The position numbers and the translations under genes are program-made. This document shows, piece by piece, positions 16,291-25,100 of a DNA stretch of 40,184 bases (its first letter is position 1; the number at the start of each line of letters is the position of its first letter). The DNA is taken from the NCBI RefSeq assembly GCF_002994635.1, contig NZ_PVNL01000050.1:1-40184 (forward strand), in the 5' to 3' direction. The notes under the pieces are model-generated. The model was not told where the DNA came from and made no database searches. It worked only from the letters and a program-made list of their open reading frames with translations. The stretch is from Enhygromyxa salina (lineage in GTDB: Bacteria; Myxococcota_A; Polyangia; Nannocystales; Nannocystaceae).

Positions 16291-17613
16291 ATGCCCGCGC
16301 CACCTCGCTTCGCAGCGTTCCTTCTTCCACTGATCACCTGCGCCTGTCTCGAGCCTCCAGCGCTCGATGAGCTCAGCGCCCCGCTGGCGGACTTAGGCGG
16401 CGTCGACACCTGGGGGCCGCTCGACGGCACGCCGATCCCCAGCTTCCCCGACGACGACACCGGGCCGCCGAGCTCCAACCCTGGCGACGATGGGGATGGG
16501 GATGGGGATGGGGGCGCCCCGGCCGACCCCGCGCTCGCGCAGCTGCGCCTCACCGAGGTGCTCGTCGACCCGCCCGGCAAAGACGGCGGCGCGGACTCGC
16601 CCGAGTTCATCGAGCTGCGGAACATCGGGACCGAGCCGGTGATCCTCGACGGCCTTCGGATCGACGCGCGCAGCTGGCCGGTGCTCGACGCGAGCGCGCT
16701 CGGGCTCGTCGGGGTCAGCCTCGATCCCCAGGCGCTGCTGGTCGTCCAGCGCTGGGCCAGCGACGCGGACCCCGCGCTCGCTGCCCTTCACGTGATCGAC
16801 GCGGCGACCTTCGTGGGCTTCCTGCACTCGGGCGGGCTGCGCAACGCAGATGGCCTGGTCACCGTAGGCGCAGCGTCCGCTGTTGCCGACGAATTAGTCT
16901 ATGGCGCCGAGCCTGAGGACCGCCCCGACGCGTGGATCGGCGACCCCGTGCCAAGCCCAGGTTCGGCCCGGTCCATGTGCCGCGCCGCCGCCAGCGACCT
17001 GGATCACGACGACGCCTCGGACTGGTCGGACTGCGCCCCGTCACCCGGGCACGTCAGCTCGGAGCCAGCCAAGGCCCCCGTCGAGCCACCCCCGATCCCG
17101 CCAGGTGCGGTTCAAATCGTCGAGGTCTCGGCCAACCCGCCGGGTCCAGCTTCCGAAGAGAAGTATTATGAATTCATAGAGTTGGTCAACTTGTCCAATG
17201 TAGAAGTCGAGCTCTCTGGCTGCCGGATCGGCGACGCGCCCACCCACGATGCCCCAGGCGTCGACCCGCTCGAGTACCTCGCTGGCGATGGCGGCTGCGA
17301 CTCGCCGACCTGCCTCGCCCCGGGTGCGCGCGCGCTCATCGTGGGTGACAGCTACGCCGGACCGATCGGACCGATCGGGCTCGCGCTGGTCCTGGCGACT
17401 GACGACAGTACGATCGCCGATGGTGGATTGACCAACACCGAGCCGGTGGTTCTGTGGGGTCCGAACAACGCCGTGATCAGCAGCTACCGGCTATGGTCGG
17501 ACCCCGCGGGCGACCCGCTCCCCAGCGATGAACAGCCGCTGCATCGCGTGGATCCCGCGGCCGCGGACGAGGCCCAGAGCTGGATCTCGGCCCCGCCGAC
17601 CCCGGGTGAGTGA
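16291..17613 (+). CDS. Probable lipoprotein with two lamin-tail-like domains
   Basis: 440-residue secreted protein. The N-terminus is hydrophobic and ends at LITCAC, so Cys17 or Cys19 could be lipidated, although neither is an ideal lipobox. After a low-complexity Asp/Gly linker (a GATGGG-type DNA repeat near 16490-16515) come two copies of an LTD-like Ig fold: one around LTEVLVDP...EFIELRNIGTEPVILDG and a second around VQIVEVSANPP...YEFIELVNLSNVEVELSG. LTD proteins are thought to tether extracellular or cell-surface complexes in bacteria, but no enzymatic role is visible. It lies 36 bp after the activator gene and may be co-transcribed. Both LTD cores contain short AT-rich codon patches unlike their surroundings (about 16878-16902 and 17158-17210). 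Confidence 0.82.
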   Translation: MPAPPRFAAFLLPLITCACLEPPALDELSAPLADLGGVDTWGPLDGTPIPSFPDDDTGPPSSNPGDDGDGDGDGGAPADPALAQLRLTEVLVDPPGKDGGADSPEFIELRNIGTEPVILDGLRIDARSWPVLDASALGLVGVSLDPQALLVVQRWASDADPALAALHVIDAATFVGFLHSGGLRNADGLVTVGAASAVADELVYGAEPEDRPDAWIGDPVPSPGSARSMCRAAASDLDHDDASDWSDCAPSPGHVSSEPAKAPVEPPPIPPGAVQIVEVSANPPGPASEEKYYEFIELVNLSNVEVELSGCRIGDAPTHDAPGVDPLEYLAGDGGCDSPTCLAPGARALIVGDSYAGPIGPIGLALVLATDDSTIADGGLTNTEPVVLWGPNNAVISSYRLWSDPAGDPLPSDEQPLHRVDPAAADEAQSWISAPPTPGE

Positions 17614-17630
17614 CGCGCGCAAACGAAACG

Positions 17631-17657
17631 AGCCCGGCGCCAAGATGGCGCCGGGCT
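17631..17657. terminator. Bidirectional terminator between converging genes
   Basis: Perfect 12-bp stem (agcccggcgcca / tggcgccgggct) with a 3-base loop, 18 bp after the lipoprotein stop and 59 bp after the stop of the converging small gene. The minus-strand side continues CGTTTCGTTTG, so it best fits termination of the small gene; it can also stop the plus-strand transcript. Confidence 0.65.
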
Positions 17658-17715
17658 GGCAGCGAGATGACCGGACGCGCGTGACCCAACGCGCGTCCGA
17701 GCGAGACAGCGGAGC

Positions 17716-17874
17716 TCATTCCCAGCGGTCGCGCTGGGGCCGGGAGTAGATTTCGTCGGCGGCCTCGAGTTCTTTGATCAGCTCGAGCTCGTCCTTGCCG
17801 AACTCGCGGTCTCCATAGTCGAAAGACTCGCGCTGAAACTCTTCGAAGCTGCTGAAACGGCGGCGGAAGTACAT
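17716..17874 (-). CDS. Small hypothetical protein, 52 residues, highly charged
   Basis: A short gene supported by AGGAG 11 bases before ATG 17874, by strand-appropriate codon use and by a hairpin terminator downstream. The longer open frame (to 18006) has a non-coding-like N-terminus and is not used. The product begins MYFRRRFSSFEEFQRESF and ends in an acidic, probably helical segment (ELELIKELEAADEI) and RPQRDRWE. It has no signal peptide or membrane segment. The basic head and acidic helical tail suggest a small soluble adaptor or regulator. No family was recognised. It is divergent from parA across a 192-bp gap. Confidence 0.7.
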   Translation of the reverse strand: MYFRRRFSSFEEFQRESFDYGDREFGKDELELIKELEAADEIYSRPQRDRWE

Positions 17875-17998
17875 GCTGGTTGGGCTCCTGAAAGGTCGAG
17901 AGGTGGTATCGCGGGCTCGAACGATGATCTGGCGGTCTGCTGGCCGTTTCGAGCGGGATTCGGTGGCGACGAGGAGACAGTAAGACCTCGACCCACAT

Positions 17999-18015
17999 GT
18001 AGGCAAAAAACCTAC
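17999..18015. other. Short inverted repeat between the small gene and parA
   Basis: gtagg / cctac arms around caaaaaa in the divergent control region, 52 bp upstream of the parA start. It could be an operator or an early transcript hairpin. No parS site (TGTTTCACGTGAAACA type) is present here. Confidence 0.35.
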
Positions 18016-18066
18016 TCACAATTCTCGCCTGCCGGTTTCGGCGGCCAGTGGTAAGGATGGGCGCCC

Positions 18067-18912
18067 GTGCCCCCGGCCAAGACACGCCCCGCGTCACCCA
18101 AGCCAGCGAGCGCTCGCGCACCGCGGCCCGCCGTGCTGGCGATCAGCAACCAAAAAGGCGGCGAGGGCAAGACCACGACCGCGGTCAACCTCGCCGCGAG
18201 CTTGGCAGCCGCGGAGCGTCGCGTGCTGCTGATCGACCTCGACCCGCAGGGCAACGCCAGCTCGTCGGTTGGCTACCCGCGCGGCGCGGCCACCTGCGGC
18301 ACCTACGATCTGCTGCTTGGCCAAGCCGAGCTCGAGGAGGTTGTCCACGCGACCGAGCTGCCCAGCTTGAGCGTGGTCCCAGCCTCGCCCGACCTCGCCG
18401 GCGCCGAGATCGAGCTCGTCGGGTTCGAGAGCCGCGAGTCCGTGCTCGCCCGCGCGTTCGAGCGGGCCCGCGCGCGCGAGCACTTCACGTGGGAGTTCGT
18501 GATCCTCGACTGCCCGCCCTCGCTCGGGATCCTCACCCTCAACGCGCTGGTGGCCGCGACCTCGGTGCTGATCCCGATGCAGGCCAAGTACTTCTCGCTC
18601 GAGGGCCTCGGCGCCCTGGTCGGAACGATCGAGCGGGTCAAGGCCGCGCTCAACCCCACGTTGGCGCTCGAGGGCATCGTGTTTTGCATGTTCGACCGGC
18701 GCACCAACCTCGCCCAGCAAGTCGTCACCGAGGTCGAGTCGCACTTCCCCGGGCAGGTGTTCGAGACCATGATCCCGCAGAACGTTCGACTCAGCGAGAG
18801 CCCCAGCTTTGGCAAGCCCGCGCTGCTGTACGACATCGAGAGCAAGGGCGCCCAGGCCTACCTCACGCTGGCGAAAGAGCTGCTGGCCCGACGCCAGGCG
18901 GGGCAGTCGTGA
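18067..18912 (+). CDS. parA: Chromosome-partitioning ATPase ParA/Soj
   Basis: 281-residue Walker-type partition ATPase. Deviant Walker A KGGEGKTT (30-37, both Lys present; the usual Val is Glu), switch I DLDPQGN, Walker B-like VILDCPPS. It binds DNA nonspecifically as an ATP dimer and moves ParB-parS complexes. GTG 18067 is the start, with AAGGA about 13 bases upstream; the N-terminus has a short basic Pro/Ala-rich tail of about 20 residues before the fold. The stop overlaps the parB start (GTGA), so the two are translationally coupled. Confidence 0.96.
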   Translation: MPPAKTRPASPKPASARAPRPAVLAISNQKGGEGKTTTAVNLAASLAAAERRVLLIDLDPQGNASSSVGYPRGAATCGTYDLLLGQAELEEVVHATELPSLSVVPASPDLAGAEIELVGFESRESVLARAFERARAREHFTWEFVILDCPPSLGILTLNALVAATSVLIPMQAKYFSLEGLGALVGTIERVKAALNPTLALEGIVFCMFDRRTNLAQQVVTEVESHFPGQVFETMIPQNVRLSESPSFGKPALLYDIESKGAQAYLTLAKELLARRQAGQS

Positions 18913-19844
18913 GTCGATCCAAGCGTCCGGCGCTCGGCCGGGGGCTCGGCGCCCTGATCCCGCCGCCTCCGGCCCCTACCCCGCAGCCGTCACCGGGCGC
19001 GGGCGCGAGCGGGGGCGACGGAGCCTCGGGCATTCCCAAGCAGCTGGCGATCGAGGCGATCGAGCCGAACCGCGAGCAACCTCGCAAGCGCTTCAATGAC
19101 GAGCGGCTCCGCGAGCTGGCCCAGAGCATCAGCGCTCAAGGGATCATCCAGCCGATCGTGGTCACGCCGATCCACGCTGGTGCGGGTGCGCCCGCCTACC
19201 AGATCCTGGCCGGTGAGCGACGCTGGCGAGCGGCCCAGCTGGCCGGGCTGCAGACCGTCCCCGTCGTCATTCGCGACACGCCCGAAGCCGAGCGGCTCGA
19301 GATCGCGCTGGTCGAGAACCTGCAGCGAGCGGACCTCGACGCGATCGAAGAGGCGCGGGCCTTCGAGGCGCTGATCGATCTGCACGCGTACACCCAGGCC
19401 GAGCTCGCGGAGCGGGTCGGCAAGGAGCGCAGCAGCGTCGCCAACGCCCTGCGACTGCTCAAGCTCCCGGCCAAAGTCCAGGATCTACTGATCGAAGGTC
19501 AGCTTGGGATGGGTCACGCCCGCGCGCTGCTGGGCCTCGAGAGCCACGCCCAGATGCGCGAGCTCGCCCTCGAAGTTGTCCGAAAGGGCATGAGCGTGCG
19601 CCAGACCGAGGCCGAGGTGCGACGCCGAGCTCGGCCCGAGCCAGCCCCGCCCGAGCCCGATGATGAGAAAAAACGCCACGAGATCATCGTCCGCGACCTC
19701 GAGGCGCGAATCCGCCGACACCTCGGTGTCCAGGCCCGTCTGCGCACAGGCAGCAAGCCCAAGGGTCCAGGGACGATCGAGCTCCCCTACGCAGATCTCG
19801 ACGAGCTGCAGCGCCTGCTTCATCACTTGTTGGGCGACAAGTGA
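18909..19844 (+). CDS. parB: Chromosome-partitioning protein ParB/Spo0J
   Basis: 311-residue CTP-dependent DNA clamp. It starts with the typical RGLGALIP segment, which follows a few basic residues and probably contacts ParA, then a Pro/Gly/Ala linker. The CTP-binding ParB/Srx domain includes EPNREQPRKRF, GERRWRAAQLAG and ALVENLQRADLDAIEEARAF. The parS-binding helix-turn-helix region is TQAELAERVGKERSSVANAL, and a C-terminal dimerisation domain follows. GTG 18909 overlaps the parA stop. The frame is open upstream through parA, but that part is out-of-frame parA sequence. No convincing parS was found in the window, so binding sites must lie elsewhere. Confidence 0.96.
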   Translation: MSRSKRPALGRGLGALIPPPPAPTPQPSPGAGASGGDGASGIPKQLAIEAIEPNREQPRKRFNDERLRELAQSISAQGIIQPIVVTPIHAGAGAPAYQILAGERRWRAAQLAGLQTVPVVIRDTPEAERLEIALVENLQRADLDAIEEARAFEALIDLHAYTQAELAERVGKERSSVANALRLLKLPAKVQDLLIEGQLGMGHARALLGLESHAQMRELALEVVRKGMSVRQTEAEVRRRARPEPAPPEPDDEKKRHEIIVRDLEARIRRHLGVQARLRTGSKPKGPGTIELPYADLDELQRLLHHLLGDK

Positions 19845-19979
19845 GCAGGCGATGGACGGTAGTTTTTGTCGCTCACGGCAGCGAGGCTGCTATGTTGAGC
19901 CCATGATCCGTGGCTCCCGGGGGCCCTCGCCCACGCAACCGCGCCGCGCTCGAGGTCGACACCCAGGTGGGGGTCGGCC

Positions 19980-20693
19980 TTGACGAGCGAGAGCGACGGC
20001 AAGGTGCAGCGACAGCCCCGCGTGGGGATGGTGCTCGAGGTCAAGTACCGCAACGCTGGCCAGTTCTTGGTCTCCTACTGCACCAACTTGTCCCGCGGCG
20101 GGCTGTTCGTGAGCACCCGCCAGCCCGAGGCGGTCGGGACCGAGCTGGTGCTCTCGCTGCGGGTCCCCGGACGCGAGATCCCGGTGGTGCTGCGCGCTCG
20201 CGTTCGGTGGAGTCGCGCCGAGGACAACGACGAAGGTCCGGCCGGCATGGGCCTGAGCTTCGCCGACGTCGACGCGGTGCTCGGGGATCACATCGACACG
20301 TTGGTGACCAACGCCGAGCCGCTGAGCATCGACCTCGTCGGTCGCAGCGACCACGCCTCCGCCCACCTCCACGCCCTGCTGCGCTCGCTGGTGACCTGCC
20401 AGACCCGCCAGCTGGCGCTGCGTCCCGGTGTCGCGCAGACGATCACGCAGGTCGACTTGGTCGTCGTCGACGTCGACGGCGACCCCAAGAACGCCCTCGA
20501 GCTGATCGTCGACCTCCGCCAGCGCGCTGAACCGCCGCCGATCCTGGCGCTGTGTGACGCTCGCGATCCAGAGCTGCGAGCCCGGGTTGGCAAGCACGCG
20601 AGCGTGGTGCCGACCCCCGTCGACAAGCGCGAGCTGCAGCTGAAGGTCCTAGAGACCCTCGGCCAGGTTCAGTTCGTCCGCACGTCGATCTAG
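19980..20693 (+). CDS. PilZ-domain protein with receiver-like C-terminal domain
   Basis: 237 residues from a TTG start, the only in-frame start ahead of the PilZ domain. Residues about 10-105 form a PilZ domain with the NLSRGGLFV motif; the Arg motif is compressed (RQPR rather than RxxxR), so c-di-GMP binding is not assured. Residues about 145-235 resemble a degenerate response-regulator receiver: a hydrophobic strand with VVVDVDGDPKNAL where the phospho-Asp loop would be, PILALCDARD as strand 4 and PTPVDKREL near the place of the conserved Lys. PilZ proteins in myxobacteria act in motility and surface signalling (family knowledge); a specific role is not visible. It converges on folD, with 9 bp between stop codons. 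Confidence 0.85.
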   Translation: MTSESDGKVQRQPRVGMVLEVKYRNAGQFLVSYCTNLSRGGLFVSTRQPEAVGTELVLSLRVPGREIPVVLRARVRWSRAEDNDEGPAGMGLSFADVDAVLGDHIDTLVTNAEPLSIDLVGRSDHASAHLHALLRSLVTCQTRQLALRPGVAQTITQVDLVVVDVDGDPKNALELIVDLRQRAEPPPILALCDARDPELRARVGKHASVVPTPVDKRELQLKVLETLGQVQFVRTSI

Positions 20694-20696
20694 AGC

Positions 20697-20723
20697 GCCG
20701 AGCTAGCTGCAAGTAGCTTCGGC
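20697..20723. terminator. Hairpin at the convergent ends of the PilZ gene and folD
   Basis: gccgagcta pairs with tagcttcggc (one bulged A) around an 8-base loop, overlapping the folD stop. It may terminate both converging genes. No T-run is present. Confidence 0.35.
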
Positions 20724-21569
20724 GGCCGTGACGACGTTGGCCAGCAGGCAGGCGATCGTCATGGGCCCGACTCCCCCTGGAACCGGGGTGATCGATCCCG
20801 CTCGAGCCGCGGCGGCGGCATACTCCACGTCTCCGAGCAGCTTGGGCTTGGACCCGCCGTCGTCGACGCGGTTCATGCCGACGTCGATGACACACGCCCC
20901 CTCGCGGACCCACTCGCCACGGATCAACTCCGGGCGGCCGACCGCCGCGACGATGATGTCGGCGCGACGCACTTCGGCCTCCAGGTCTCGGGTGCGCGAG
21001 TGAGCGATCGTCACGGTCGCGTTGGCGTGGAGCAGCAGCTGCGCGACCGGCTTGCCGACGATGTTGGACCGGCCGACGACCAGCGCGCGCTTGCCTGCGG
21101 GATCGACCCCGGCGAGCTCGATCAAGCGCATGCACCCCTGGGGCGTGCAGGCGACGAAGCGCGGGGTCCCCAACATCAGGAGGCCCAGGTTGTCGGGGTG
21201 AAACCCATCGACGTCCTTGCGCGGATCGACGGCGAGCAACACCCGCTGCTCGTCGACGCCATCCGGAAGCGGGAGCTGGACCAAGATCCCGTGCACGCTG
21301 TCGTCGGCGTTGAGGCTGGCGATCAGATCGAGCAGGGCCTGGGTCGAGGTTGTCGCGGGCAATCGATGGTCGCGGGTGGCGATCCCGACCTTCGCCGCCT
21401 TCCGCTCCTTGCTGCGGACATAGATGTTCGAGGCCGGATCGTCCCCGACCAGCACCACGGCCAGGCACGGCGTGACCCCGCGCGCCTGGCAGGCCTCGAC
21501 CCGTTCGCGCAGCTGCGCGAGCAACCGCGAGGACAGGGCCTTCCCATCGAGGATCGTCGCGCCGCTCAT
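20703..21569 (-). CDS. folD: Bifunctional methylenetetrahydrofolate dehydrogenase/cyclohydrolase FolD
   Basis: 288 residues. Interconverts 5,10-methylene- and 10-formyl-tetrahydrofolate using NADP+. Signatures are [14 protein letters not shown] with the catalytic Lys (about 54), QLPLP and [11 protein letters not shown] in the folate site, the dinucleotide segment [16 protein letters not shown] and [10 protein letters not shown] near the C-terminus. Normal length, all key residues present. Its ATG overlaps the stop of the upstream fmdB-like gene (ATGA). Confidence 0.97.
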   Translation of the reverse strand: MSGATILDGKALSSRLLAQLRERVEACQARGVTPCLAVVLVGDDPASNIYVRSKERKAAKVGIATRDHRLPATTSTQALLDLIASLNADDSVHGILVQLPLPDGVDEQRVLLAVDPRKDVDGFHPDNLGLLMLGTPRFVACTPQGCMRLIELAGVDPAGKRALVVGRSNIVGKPVAQLLLHANATVTIAHSRTRDLEAEVRRADIIVAAVGRPELIRGEWVREGACVIDVGMNRVDDGGSKPKLLGDVEYAAAAARAGSITPVPGGVGPMTIACLLANVVTAAEATCS

Positions 21570-21964
21570 GCTGCCGAGTTCGAGCTCGAAGAGCCGCCCG
21601 AAGAGCCGCCCGAGCCGGAAGCCGGCTTGGGAGCGGGTGAAGGTGACGCGGTCGAAGCTGGTGTCGACGACGACCCGGCGTCGGACTTGGCCGAGCTCGC
21701 GCCTGCGGTCGCCGAACCCGAGCCACCCGAGCCGGCATCACCCGACTTCGCCCCGCCTGCGTCGGCCTTCGCCTCGCCCGGTTTGGCGCTCGCGTAGAGA
21801 TCGTTGTACCAACCGCCGCCCTTGAGGTGGAAGGCCGCCGCGGTCATCAGCTTGCTCAGCGGCTGGCCGCAGGTCGCACACGTTTCGATCGGGGGGTCGC
21901 TGATCTTCTGAAGGTGCTCTTCATGCGCACCACATGCTTCGCAACGATAGCGATAGATCGGCAT
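21566..21964 (-). CDS. FmdB-family zinc-ribbon protein with Ser/Gly/Ala-rich tail
   Basis: 132 residues. The first 45 form the FmdB/CxxC regulatory-type zinc ribbon: [12 protein letters not shown] and CATCGQPL supply four Cys. The remaining ~75 residues are a low-complexity Ser/Gly/Ala/Pro tail; most family members have shorter tails. ATG 21964 starts the conserved MPIYxYxC; the upstream in-frame ATG (22000) would add a nonconserved leader. The family name comes from a putative formamidase regulator and the molecular function is unproven. The overlap with folD suggests a shared transcript and perhaps a one-carbon link (inference). Confidence 0.88.
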   Translation of the reverse strand: MPIYRYRCEACGAHEEHLQKISDPPIETCATCGQPLSKLMTAAAFHLKGGGWYNDLYASAKPGEAKADAGGAKSGDAGSGGSGSATAGASSAKSDAGSSSTPASTASPSPAPKPASGSGGSSGGSSSSNSAA

Positions 21965-22174
21965 CGCGGGCGAGAGTAGGCTCGTCGGGAGCGAGGTCAA
22001 CCCCGACCGGCCGTGGGCCCAAGCGCGAAACCTCGCATTCGGCGCGGCGCGAAGGTCAATTCACCCAGAACGATCCGAGCGGCTCGCGCGTCCAGCACCT
22101 CGAGCTCGGCGGGCCGCGAGCGGCGGACCTCAACCACCGCCGCACGCCCGCCCAACGCCTGCTAGGATCGCCCC

Positions 22175-25100
22175 GTGCCGCGCCCGCGCCACCCGAACCG
22201 GCCTCTCCCACCCCTCTCTCCAGGCCGCCGGGTCATCGGGTCGGCCCACAGGCTGATCAGCGTGATCGGCTTGGCTGGTCTGGCCACCGCGCTGTCGCTG
22301 CCGGTCGTCGCGGCGCCGCCGGATGACGACTGGACAATCGAGACCCAGCCCGACGACGACAAGCTCGTCAAGCAGCGCTTCGACAAGCTCCGCGCCAACC
22401 CCTTCGACGGCAAGCAGTGGCGCGAGCTCGAGAAGGCGCTCGGCCGCGGCGGGCTCATCAAGCGGATCGAGTCGGCTTCGGATCGCTCGCCCAGCAACGT
22501 CGCGCTTCAGATCCTGCGGGCCCAGGGTGACATGCTGCAGGGTGACCCGGCCGCTGCCGCCGCGCGGCTCGCCAAGCTGCACGGCAAGTCTGGCAAGTGG
22601 GACCGGCGGGTGTTCGACATGCGCATCGACGCGCTCGAGCAAGCCAAGTCATGGGCCGAGGCGATCGACGCGCTCGAGCTCGAGGCCAAGACCGACCCCA
22701 AAGAAGCGGAGCGCCTGCTCGAGCGGGCCTACAAGCTGGCCGACCGCGCTTCCATGCACGACCGCGCGCTCGAGCTCGCCAAGCTGCTCGCCGCCAAGCT
22801 GCCCAAGGACGTCGGCGCGACCGTTCGCGTGGCACGGGCCGCGCGCGGGGCCGGCAAGCACGACGAGTCCGACGCTGCCTACCAAAAGGCGATCGCCAAG
22901 GCCAAGGGCGAGGCCAAGAGCGAGCTCGTCGCCGAGCGAGCGCGCGCCATGATCGACGCGGGTCACCCAGGCGACGCCGCCGAGCTGCTGTGGGACATGC
23001 TCGACGACGCCGCCCGTGGTCGCGCAGATCAGCGTGAAGGCTGGTGGGACGACCTCGAGACCTGCTACCGCAAAGAGGCCCGCTCGGAGATCCTCGTCAG
23101 CGAGCTGCGAAAGTGGCTCGAAGACGCCAAGCACGGGAAAGAAGTCGCCGCCTGGCAGGCGCTGGCCCGGGCCCAGAAGGCCGCCGGACAAAACCCGATC
23201 CCGGCGCTCAAGCAAGCGATCGATCTGGCCCCGCGCGATCCAGTCGCCCGCGCCGCGCTGATCGAGGCGCTCGAAGAGCAAGGTCAGTCCGCGGCCGCGC
23301 TCGAGCAGTACCGTGAGCTCAAGGGGCGCAGCTCGGAAGAGGTCAGGCTGGGGCTCGAGATGGCCGAGCGCCTGATGACCAACGGCGAGCGCGACACGGG
23401 TCTCGAGATCGCGGCGGAGATCCGGCAAAATGGCTCCCGCGACAGCGACACGCTGCTGCTGCTGATCGAGTTCTACAACAACGTCGACGAGCGCGACCTC
23501 GCGCTCGACACGGCCCAGTCGCTGGTCAAGGTCGCGGGCCGCAGCGCGGACGCCCGCATCGCCCTCGGCGAGCAGCTGTGGGAGATGGGCCAGCGCAAAG
23601 AGGCCCTGGCCCAGTGGGAGCAGCTGCCCAAGCTGGTCCGCCCCAGCCACAAGGGCTGGTATCGCCACGCCGAGATCCTGGCCGACCACGCGACCATGGA
23701 TCGCAACCTCCGGGACACCGCCCTCGACTCGCTCGAGAAGGCGCTCTCGTCCAAGCCGAGCGAGCCCACGTACCTGCGCTTGCAGGCGATGCTCGAGGAA
23801 GAGCGCAACCGACCCGACCGCGCGCTCGAGATCTGGGAGAAGGTCCGCGTCGTCGCGCAGGACCCAACCCAGGAGCTGCTCCGGGCTGAAGCGCGCACGC
23901 GGATCGTCGAGCTGCTCGTTGGGCCGGGGCTGCCCAAGCGCGCCGAGAAGCGGGCGGCCGCCGTCGCCACGGCTGAGGTCGCGCTCGCGAGCGGGGCCTC
24001 CCCCGAGGCCCTCGAGGCCGGCCTGTTCCTCGCCGAGCTGTACTCGCGCGAAGAGAACTACGTGAGCGCCGTGCAGATGTTCACCAAGCTGCGCGACCTG
24101 TTCCCCGCCGACCCAGACCGCCTGATGGAGCTGGCGATCGCCCAGCGCCGCGCCGGTCAGCCGGGCGAGGCCGTCCGCACCCTCGAGAAGCTGCTGCCGC
24201 TGGCTCCGTCGCGCGAGGTCGATGCGCTGGTGATGTTGACCGAGCTCTCCCATGAGCTCGACAAGCCAGAGGAAGCCCGGGAGGCAGCCGTGCGCGCGCT
24301 CGGGCAGGGCTCCAGCGGCGTCCGAGCGCTGCTGCGGCTCGGCGAGCTCAGCGAGCGCCGCGGCAACATCGATCAGGCCATGTGGTGCTATCAGACCGTG
24401 CTCGAGGCCCAGCCCGACCATGCTCGGACCCGCATGCGCCTGGCCGAGCTGCAGCTGACGACCGGCGACATTCAGGGCGCCGCGGCCAGCTTCCGCGAGC
24501 TGCTCGAGTCCGGCGGGCCCAGTGATTTGATGCGCGAGGCGGGGGCCCGCGCGCTCGACCTCGCCGAGGTCACGGAGTCGATCAACGCCGTGCTCGAGCT
24601 CGCCGTCAAGCGGACCAAGCGTGAGCCCAACGCCGACGAGCCCCGCGACTTCTTGCTCTCGACCCTCGATCGCGTCGACCGAGCTCAGGTCGAGCGCTGG
24701 CTGCGAGCCGACGGCGATGCGCGCGACGACGACCGGGTGGCGGCGATGCGACGTCCGCTCGTCGCGGCGCTCTCGCGTGGGTCGATCAACAACCGCATGA
24801 GCGCGGCCGAGCACCTCGGTGAGCTCGGCCTGCCCGACACGGCCGTCCACCTGGCCCGCACGGGCGCCAATCTGCAGCCTCCGCGAGACGCGACCCACGC
24901 GGTCCGTCAGCGCTTCATCGCCGCCCGCGTCGCGGCGACCCACGCGGCCGGCGAGCTCGACGACCCGGAGTCGATCCCGGTGATGGCCGAGATCATCGCC
25001 GATCGCGGGGTCGATAGCCCGGTCCGCGCGGCGGCGTTCTGGGCGTTGGCCCGCAGCAGCGATCCCGCCGCCGCCGAGCCGCTGCGCCAGCGGATCCGCG

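Noticed and set aside
18481..18501. parS-like cacttcacgtgggagt inside parA
   Set aside because: Only the TTCACGTG core matches; the arms do not, and the bases are explained by coding HFTWEF.
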